Assembly (NCBI GenBank): GCA_017881075.1
Contig: JADGRH010000001.1
Span: 123,639 to 169,236 of the forward strand
DNA from: Minisyncoccota bacterium
Lineage (GTDB): Bacteria > Patescibacteriota > Minisyncoccia > Phycocordibacterales > CAJBRS01
DNA: 45,598 nt
Direction of reading: 5' to 3'
Under the pieces are notes generated by a model, which was not told the origin of the DNA, searched no databases, and saw nothing but the letters and a program-made list of their open reading frames with translations. A program made the translations under genes and the position numbers. Positions 41,052 through 45,598 of this stretch are shown here, piece by piece. Numbering within the stretch: the stretch's first letter is position 1; every line of letters begins with the position of its first letter.

Positions 41052-42035
41052 ATGGACAAAATGGAATCTTACGAGACCACGAGGTTGCCTTTTGAAGAAC
41101 TATTTGATAGTGGAAAAACCAAGTTATCTAAAGAATCATTTGATGGTGCAAGGGAGACATTTGCTTATGTATCAAAGGAATGTTCAGCAACTGTCCGACA
41201 CGCCTTAGCAATAAACGCTGATTATATAGTTGTTTTAGATAAAGCCGCACGAAATTATGGATACATTTTCCTTAAAACAATTCCTGCAATTTGTGAAGAA
41301 ATTGCAAGAATCAAAGGTGTTCCAATTAAAGATATAAAAGTGCCTGAAGTTAAGTTTCTAAACCCCTCAACTGAAGTAAGTTGGGGTCTTAGTCACGAAT
41401 ATAAATTTTCCCCTAAGGAAGAAGACGAAGAGATGATGAAAAAAATGTTTAACGATAAAACAGTATTGGTTTTTGACGAATCCTCGGATTCTAATTTTAG
41501 AAATTATAATAATGTTCACGAATTAAAACCTAGTGAACAATATGATTTTTGGGATAACGATACTAGCAATGAGCAGTTTGCGGGAGAATTAAAATCTCCA
41601 ATTGGTGAAAGATTATTAGACGACAGAAGTTATTTTCACAAAAAAAGAAAACAGTGGTTTGGGGAAGAGGAAATACCTCCTCCAAGAGGTCGTGGGTTTA
41701 TGGCAAAGCCAGATTATAGACCCAAAAGTGTAGCTTTTAGCGAGTGGTTACATAAGAAATATGGCACTAATGCTGATGTGCACATCGGCATTTCGTCTGG
41801 AGGGGGTGGAGTTTTACACGGCTTATTTGATATTTATACGAAGCATAAGGAGGGGGAAAGTGTGGCTCACAGACATAATCCTAAAATAGAAGATTCAAAT
41901 GATTCTGACTTATTTTCAATTCAAAACCCAGAATTTAAGAGAGATGAATTTGATGAATATGTAAAACCCGCTCTAGATGCGATTATAAAAGATATTCAAA
42001 ACAGCTCTAAATCTGGGTATCAAAACAGCCTTTAG
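41052..42035 (+). CDS. Phosphoribosyltransferase-like protein, putative
   Basis: 327 residues, not firmly assigned. ADYIVVLDKAARNYGYIFLK (about 56-75) followed by KTVLVFDESSDSN (about 135-147) resembles the PRTase fold, where a hydrophobic strand and a D-[DE]-x-S/T loop bind PRPP. The remainder is charged, with GISSGGGGVLHGLFDIY near the end as a possible phosphate-binding loop. It converges with the GrpB-kinase gene, with only 2 bases between their stops. Codon use is AT-rich relative to the chromosome core, consistent with transfer. Other assignments are possible. Confidence 0.45.
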   Translation: MDKMESYETTRLPFEELFDSGKTKLSKESFDGARETFAYVSKECSATVRHALAINADYIVVLDKAARNYGYIFLKTIPAICEEIARIKGVPIKDIKVPEVKFLNPSTEVSWGLSHEYKFSPKEEDEEMMKKMFNDKTVLVFDESSDSNFRNYNNVHELKPSEQYDFWDNDTSNEQFAGELKSPIGERLLDDRSYFHKKRKQWFGEEEIPPPRGRGFMAKPDYRPKSVAFSEWLHKKYGTNADVHIGISSGGGGVLHGLFDIYTKHKEGESVAHRHNPKIEDSNDSDLFSIQNPEFKRDEFDEYVKPALDAIIKDIQNSSKSGYQNSL

Positions 42036-42037
42036 AT

Positions 42038-43012
42038 TTACAGTCTATTTAAAAACACTTCTAAATTGGTTTCAGGCTTAAAAACAAGAGTATTTTCTTC
42101 TTCGGTTGGAACTTCTAATTCTTCTATGGCTTGGTCCAAGTATTCTTGCTTAACATCGTGCCTTTGTTTGGCAGTTAAATTATTAGATTGCCTTTGTTTT
42201 TGAACTTCCAAAGGAGTGTCCAAGAAGACTACTTTTGTATCAGCGTTAGCAGATGTGGCTATTTCTCTTAATTCCTCACGATGTTCAAGGCGAGTATTTA
42301 CATTATCAAAGACGACAGATTTTCCATTTAAGAGGTTTTTTTTGATTTTTTCTATACACATATCTAAAAGCATTCTCCATTGCTCATCACTATCTTCATC
42401 TATATTCAATCTATCCTTATTTTCAAAATACATAGCATCCTGAGAAATTAAGACACTATCCGTTTTCTCAGCAATTTTCTTTGCCAGAAATGACTTACCT
42501 GAAAATCCCACACCGCACATTATGTAGAGGATGGGCATAGACCGATAGGACCGAAAGAAGTCGTATTTAGCCTTCCTATAATCATCCATTGATTTACCCT
42601 CAAAGCTTCTTTTTAAGTGATTTAACTCTTCAACCAATTCTGGATGATTTAGCAATAGGTCTCGTTGGGCAACAAATTTATCGTCTAGCGAACCAATAAC
42701 TGTAAGCTGAGCACCAAAGTCTATTTCTAGACTGCTATCCTTGAAACTAGCAAAGCTGTCGGTCCAGTTTTCTGATTGATTGATTTCATACATCTCTTTT
42801 AAGGCTCCCACGGATGCACTAAAGTCTTCTTTTTGAACACGAATATTTATGTCCAAATCGCCTTTGGTTAGTGAGTTAGGAATTGATGAGCTACCGATAT
42901 GCTCAACCTCCGCGAACGGAAGATTCTCAAGTACTTTACTTTTTTGCTCAACAAAGACCTTATTAGCTAAATATTGAAATTGACTGACAGGTTTGAAGGA
43001 TACAATTTCCAT
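42038..43012 (-). CDS. GrpB-like nucleotidyltransferase fused to a P-loop kinase
   Basis: 324 residues. Residues 1-150: EHIGSSSIPNSLTKGDLDINI (about 38-57; D52 and D54 metal ligands) is the GrpB/UPF0157 nucleotidyltransferase signature. Residues 160-324: CGVGFSGKSFLAKKIA with P-loop 167-174, SVVFDNVNTRLEHREEL and VVFLDTPLEVQKQRQ resemble AAA/zeta-toxin-like small-molecule or RNA kinases. Joined transferase and kinase activities suggest modification of a nucleotide, antibiotic or RNA end; the substrate is unknown. Located between R2 and R3. Confidence 0.8.
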   Translation of the reverse strand: MEIVSFKPVSQFQYLANKVFVEQKSKVLENLPFAEVEHIGSSSIPNSLTKGDLDINIRVQKEDFSASVGALKEMYEINQSENWTDSFASFKDSSLEIDFGAQLTVIGSLDDKFVAQRDLLLNHPELVEELNHLKRSFEGKSMDDYRKAKYDFFRSYRSMPILYIMCGVGFSGKSFLAKKIAEKTDSVLISQDAMYFENKDRLNIDEDSDEQWRMLLDMCIEKIKKNLLNGKSVVFDNVNTRLEHREELREIATSANADTKVVFLDTPLEVQKQRQSNNLTAKQRHDVKQEYLDQAIEELEVPTEEENTLVFKPETNLEVFLNRL

Positions 43013-43036
43013 ATGATTGGAAGTATATCAAAATCT

Positions 43037-43064
43037 GCTCCCTTGGTTGGATAGGTTCAGAACC
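43037..43064 (+). repeat. 28-bp direct element R3
   Basis: GCTCC-N17-AGAACC containing the palindrome GGTTC-A-GAACC. Similarity to R4 continues for about 70 bases rightwards, to TTTTATATAAA. It lies just before the GrpB-kinase start on its upstream side. Confidence 0.8.
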
Positions 43065-43114
43065 CTGGATTGGGGGAAGATAAAGAGGGAAGTGGAGGGT
43101 TTGGTTTTATATAA

Positions 43115-43140
43115 AAAACACATCATTGCTGATGTGTTTT
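43115..43140. terminator. Terminator after the GNAT gene
   Basis: AAAACACATCA-TTGC-TGATGTGTTTT, perfect 11-bp stem; on the minus strand it ends in a T-run and closes the acetyltransferase. Confidence 0.8.
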
Positions 43141-43154
43141 GAAATTTGTATGGA

Positions 43155-43706
43155 CTATTTATTTCGCTCCCATTCACTCACAAGAATACTGTATGCCACT
43201 GCGTCAATGAAATGATCATAAAGCCATTCGTTCTGGCGACAGACACCCTCATTTGTGAAGCCAAGCCGTTCAGGAATTGCAACACTTTTAGTATTCTCAA
43301 CAGCACACAGAATCTCAATGCGATTTAAATTCATTTTTTCGAATCCGTATTTGATGAGTGCTTTAACCGAATCGGTCACAATACCCTTGCCTTGAAAATC
43401 TTCTGCGAGCCAGTATCCGATTGTATCCTTTCTATTGATCTTATCCCAATAGTGGAAACCAATTGAACCAACCCATTGATTGTCATACCAAATTCCAAAA
43501 TCCACACTTTCTTGTTTTTCAAAATTTGAAATACACGATTGAATATATTTTAGCGTATCACCAACTGTCTTCGTGGCATCAACCCACGGCAGCCATTGTC
43601 GAAGATAGGTACGATTTTTATCAATGAGGCTGAAGAACACGTTAGCGTCTGCCTCTTCTCTGAGTCGTAGCTCTAAATTTTCTCTTCCAGGAATTACAAA
43701 GTTCAT
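43155..43706 (-). CDS. GNAT acetyltransferase, RimJ/RimL type
   Basis: 183 residues. ELRLREEADANVFFSLIDKNRTYLRQWLPW is the typical RimL N-terminus. GYWLAEDFQGKGIVTDSVKALIKYGFE carries the acetyl-CoA binding motif A (Q-G-K-G-I). ENTKSVAIPERLGFTNEGVCRQ is the RimJ/RimL end motif. Members acetylate N-termini of ribosomal proteins or small molecules, including antibiotics; the substrate is unknown here. TTGACA/TATTAT (43714-43742) is directly upstream with 7 bases to the ATG, so it may be leaderless. Bounded by R3 and R4. Confidence 0.9.
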   Translation of the reverse strand: MNFVIPGRENLELRLREEADANVFFSLIDKNRTYLRQWLPWVDATKTVGDTLKYIQSCISNFEKQESVDFGIWYDNQWVGSIGFHYWDKINRKDTIGYWLAEDFQGKGIVTDSVKALIKYGFEKMNLNRIEILCAVENTKSVAIPERLGFTNEGVCRQNEWLYDHFIDAVAYSILVSEWERNK

Positions 43707-43713
43707 ACAATAA

Positions 43714-43742
43714 ATAATACATTATATATGGAGTATTGTCAA
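43714..43742 (-). promoter_or_regulatory. GNAT gene promoter adjoining R4
   Basis: Reverse strand TTGACA (43737-43742), 17-bp spacer, TATTAT (43714-43719), 7 bases before ATG 43706. The -35 box begins 3 bases from the edge of R4. Confidence 0.6.
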
Positions 43743-43745
43743 TTT

Positions 43746-43773
43746 GCTCCCCTGGTTGGCTACGTTCAGAACT
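43746..43773 (+). repeat. 28-bp direct element R4
   Basis: GCTCC-N17-AGAACT; GTTC-A-GAAC inside. Flank matches R3 to about 43834. Confidence 0.8.
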
Positions 43774-43830
43774 CTTGATTGGAGACAGATTGAGAGGGAA
43801 TTGAGTAGTTTGAGTTTTATATAAACGAAA

Positions 43831-43891
43831 CCCCCGCACCAACTTTCGTCGGATTGGGGGCTCATGACAGAGATCTTCTAGATCTGTGTCA
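43831..43891 (-). terminator. Tandem hairpins ending the zinc-ribbon gene
   Basis: TGACA-G-AGATC and its partner (43865-43891), then CCCCC/GGGGG (43831-43860) followed on the minus strand by TTTCGTTT. Confidence 0.65.
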
Positions 43892-43893
43892 GA

Positions 43894-44169
43894 TTAGTAA
43901 TCGTCTTCCTCATCGTCTGCATGACAAGCTGCCCAGTCAACTTTTTCTAGCTCCCTTCGAAGCTCGCGTTGTTCTCGGTCAGACATTTCACCAGAGATAA
44001 TGCTTGCGCTATTGAAATCTCCTTCCTCGGGGCAACACCCATTGGTTAAAGAGTCTAGTGCGCATGCGTAGCAGGAGTCGCGAGACGAATCTCGGTCACT
44101 CCTCTCCGCTCCGTCAATGTTTTTATGATACGTTTTACCGCAGTCCTTACATTCAGTCTTAATGATCAT
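43894..44169 (-). CDS. Small cysteine-rich (zinc-ribbon-like) acidic protein
   Basis: 91 residues from ATG 44167-44169, preferred because AGGA lies 6 bases upstream; a GTG at 44190 is an alternative. CKDC near the start and CYAC about 30 residues later are a likely four-cysteine zinc site. A further Cys pair (GCCPEE) and a strongly acidic C-terminus (HADDEEDDY) follow. It resembles small zinc-ribbon regulators, but no family is recognised. Base composition is higher in GC than the flanking genes, consistent with a separate origin. Long leader of about 160 nt. Confidence 0.65.
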   Translation of the reverse strand: MIIKTECKDCGKTYHKNIDGAERSDRDSSRDSCYACALDSLTNGCCPEEGDFNSASIISGEMSDREQRELRRELEKVDWAACHADDEEDDY

Positions 44170-44335
44170 GTATGTCCTATTGTTGTCCACGGCAAGCGTG
44201 GGTAATAGACATCATCCCTTCTTACCTTTCGGCGCGGGGGATTGTCGCTCGATCTGCCACTGTACCGCATAGACAGCAGATTGTTACTTCTCAGTCGAAA
44301 CCCTGTGTGAAGTACGCGTAGGTTACCTATCTAAT

Positions 44336-44364
44336 ATGTTAGCATTAAAATAAGGATTTGTCAA
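44336..44364 (-). promoter_or_regulatory. Promoter of the zinc-ribbon gene adjoining R5
   Basis: Reverse strand TTGACA (44359-44364), 17-bp spacer, TAACAT (44336-44341). As at R4, the -35 box abuts the repeat. The 160-nt leader (44170-44329) shows no other gene. Confidence 0.55.
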
Positions 44365-44368
44365 ATTT

Positions 44369-44396
44369 ACTTCGTCTCGTAGAGGATGTTAGAACC
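44369..44396 (+). repeat. 28-bp direct element R5 (diverged)
   Basis: ACTTC-N17-AGAACC; the last 11 bases GGATGTTAGAA are shared with R6. Between two divergent genes. Confidence 0.65.
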
Positions 44397-44446
44397 TATC
44401 AAACCTGATAATATAACTCTATCATTGAAAAAGTCAGCTATTGTAT

Positions 44447-45223
44447 ATGAAATTATCTAGACAAAAAACATCATTCGGGCTTTTGGCAAAGGAGTATCAA
44501 AAATATCGCCGCTCATATGATCCGAAGCTATACAAACTACTTTTTTCTCTACTTCCATCAAAAGATCTAACCGTTCTAGATATTGGTTGTGGAACAGGAA
44601 AATCCACAGAGCCTTTAGTTCTCGAAGGAGGAAGACGCAGGGTTTCCGTCACTGGTCTTGATCCTGATAAAACAATGCTTCAGGAGGCAAGATTATCAGC
44701 AAAAAAGAAAAGATTATCAATAAGGTATGTTTGGGGAACGGCCGAGAGACTTCCTTTCAAGAAAGAAAGATTTGATGCAATCACTTCCGGAGCTGCTTTT
44801 CATTGGTTCGGAAGTAAACGAACAATGGTAAAAATAAAAAATGTTCTAAAGAAAAATGGAGTATTTTTTATCTTTTGGGCTCAATATACAAAGTCAGATA
44901 AACCAGCAATTGGTAGTAATTTATATGAAAAGTATAAGTGGCAAGGAATTCCGAAAAAGTTCAGGGTACAAAAATTTGTCACCAAGCTTTTAATTCAAGC
45001 TGGTTTTAATGGGGTGAAAAAAGCATCAATTCCATTTACCGAAAAGAAGACCATTCCGGAGATTATAGGTAATCTAAAAACCAATTCTTCATACGCCCTG
45101 ATGTCTTCGAAGGTGAAGAAGCAGTTCATAAAAGAAATGACTCGAGCTTATAGAGTTAGTTTAGGCCATAAAAAATATGAGGTTAATAAACTTGAATTAA
45201 GGATTTGCTACGGATCTAAATAG
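44447..45223 (+). CDS. Class I SAM-dependent methyltransferase
   Basis: 258 residues from ATG 44447 (a TTG 2 codons upstream is open). Motif I is VLDIGCGTGKS (43-53), followed by VTGLDPDKTML (motif II), GTAERLPFKKERFDAITSGAAFHWF (motifs III-IV) and a C-terminal Lys-rich region. It resembles UbiE/COQ5-like and trans-aconitate-type small-molecule methyltransferases; the substrate is unknown. Its stop codon immediately precedes R6, so R5 and R6 bracket it exactly. Confidence 0.85.
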   Translation: MKLSRQKTSFGLLAKEYQKYRRSYDPKLYKLLFSLLPSKDLTVLDIGCGTGKSTEPLVLEGGRRRVSVTGLDPDKTMLQEARLSAKKKRLSIRYVWGTAERLPFKKERFDAITSGAAFHWFGSKRTMVKIKNVLKKNGVFFIFWAQYTKSDKPAIGSNLYEKYKWQGIPKKFRVQKFVTKLLIQAGFNGVKKASIPFTEKKTIPEIIGNLKTNSSYALMSSKVKKQFIKEMTRAYRVSLGHKKYEVNKLELRICYGSK

Positions 45224-45251
45224 GCTCCGTCTAGTGGAGGATGTTAGAACC
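45224..45251 (+). repeat. 28-bp direct element R6
   Basis: GCTCC-N17-AGAACC starting at the base after the methyltransferase stop; CTCC-GTCTAGT-GGAG can form a stem. Confidence 0.7.
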
Positions 45252-45261
45252 TGGGTGAGGT

Positions 45262-45320
45262 AGGTGCTCGAGTCCTTAACCGCCAGCACTTCTTCGCCTT
45301 CGAATTGCCGTACGAAGGCT
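45262..45320. other. Structured non-coding stretch after R6
   Basis: GTGCT and AGCAC (about 45263-45289) and GCCTTCG (45296-45302) with CGAAGGC (45313-45319) form two stems. No gene is seen. It may be part of an extended R6 site or a small RNA. Confidence 0.35.
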
Positions 45321-45339
45321 CATCAGTGTCAAGACGGTT

Positions 45340-45387
45340 TTTGAGAAAAAATAAAAAAGACCCTGAGTGGAATCGAACCACACAGAG
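45340..45387 (-). terminator. Terminator shaped like a tRNA T-arm
   Basis: On the minus strand GTGG-TTCGATT-CCAC within a 10-bp, one-mismatch stem (45361-45387) is followed by TCTTTTTTATTTTTT. The loop matches the T-loop consensus. It ends the gene to its right. Confidence 0.6.
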
Positions 45388-45396
45388 CCTTTGGAT

Positions 45397-45598
45397 TTAC
45401 TTAACTATCAAGATTTTCTCAGCACCTTTTGGAAGTTGGCCCGGTTCCAGTTTGTCCTTGCGAACAATGGTTGGCCTTATCCATTCAGTCTTTGGGTGAG
45501 TAAGCTCGGTGTTTTTGGGTCTGCGCCAGTATCCTTGACGGAAGTGGCAACATTTTTCCTTGAACGATCTCGTCGGCATTCCTTCGGGATCGCTAAAC
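45397..45598 (-). CDS. Hypothetical protein, C-terminal part, possibly continuing past the right edge
   Basis: The frame ends at 45397 and is open to the window edge (FSDPEG precedes the first Met at 45577-45579). At least 60 residues are visible: MPTRSFKEKCCHFRQGYWRRPKNTELTHPKTEWIRPTIVRKDKLEPGQL in part (residues 1-20 MPTRSFKEKCCHFRQGYWRR). It is basic with CCH near its Met. If the Met is the start, AGGA abuts it too closely for a good ribosome site, which favours a longer gene. A terminator follows the stop. No family recognised. Confidence 0.45.
   Translation of the reverse strand, partial: FSDPEGMPTRSFKEKCCHFRQGYWRRPKNTELTHPKTEWIRPTIVRKDKLEPGQLPKGAEKILIVK

Noticed and set aside
40620-45251. 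Canonical integron attC sites
   Set aside because: The repeats lack GTTRRRY/RYYYAAC boxes and attC-length folding, and no IntI is visible; reported only as an integron-like layout.
45361-45390. A tRNA gene
   Set aside because: Only a T-arm-like hairpin is present; no acceptor, D-arm or anticodon arm can be built around it.

Overview
The window reads as a piece of a Candidatus Patescibacteria (CPR, Parcubacteria-like) chromosome. The reasons are compact AT-rich genes, shortened versions of universal proteins (beta 1057 aa, beta' 1229 aa, SMC 755 aa), a type IV pilus locus, many starts without a Shine-Dalgarno sequence, and no biosynthetic pathways. UGA acts as a normal stop (for example at 36455 and 37138), so this is not an SR1/Gracilibacteria-type code. 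No rRNA or tRNA gene was recognised.

Positions 1-25400 are mostly housekeeping genes: dnaE (cut by the left edge), rnhB, rpmF, a nusB-Nudix fusion, rnc, a lone PemK/MazF-like toxin, a short smc, a GerMN-domain protein, rnr divergent from rpsP, a KH-domain protein, trmD, a RHH/RelE toxin-antitoxin pair, rpoB-rpoC-dnaG-rpoD, a small membrane protein and a UvrD-like helicase fused to a RecB-type Fe-S nuclease. Information processing (replication, transcription, rRNA/mRNA processing, ribosome) dominates.

Positions 25390-31650 hold a REP-associated tyrosine transposase with five copies of its palindrome, a small hypothetical gene, a DsbA-like protein, a predicted exonuclease, hisS, an RRM protein and typA. 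Positions 31760-37140 hold membrane proteins, a type IV pilus assembly cluster (PilC and four prepilin-like proteins, one carrying a beta-propeller), a 37-codon membrane peptide and a transglutaminase-like protein. Positions 37138-40565 hold a thiol-redox pair (a CcdA-like protein that looks circularly permuted, overlapping a DipZ-like thioredoxin), small membrane proteins, a DUF1059 protein and a cupredoxin.

Positions 40600-45598 look accessory. Six direct copies of a 28-bp element (GCTCC, 17 bases, AGAACC) separate YdeI-like, PRTase-like, GrpB-kinase, GNAT, zinc-ribbon and methyltransferase genes. This cassette-like layout, the permuted CcdA, the hinge-less SMC, and a 70-bp hairpin present twice with compensatory stem changes are the strongest leads. 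Several promoters place the -10 box 6-9 nt before the start codon, which suggests leaderless mRNAs.
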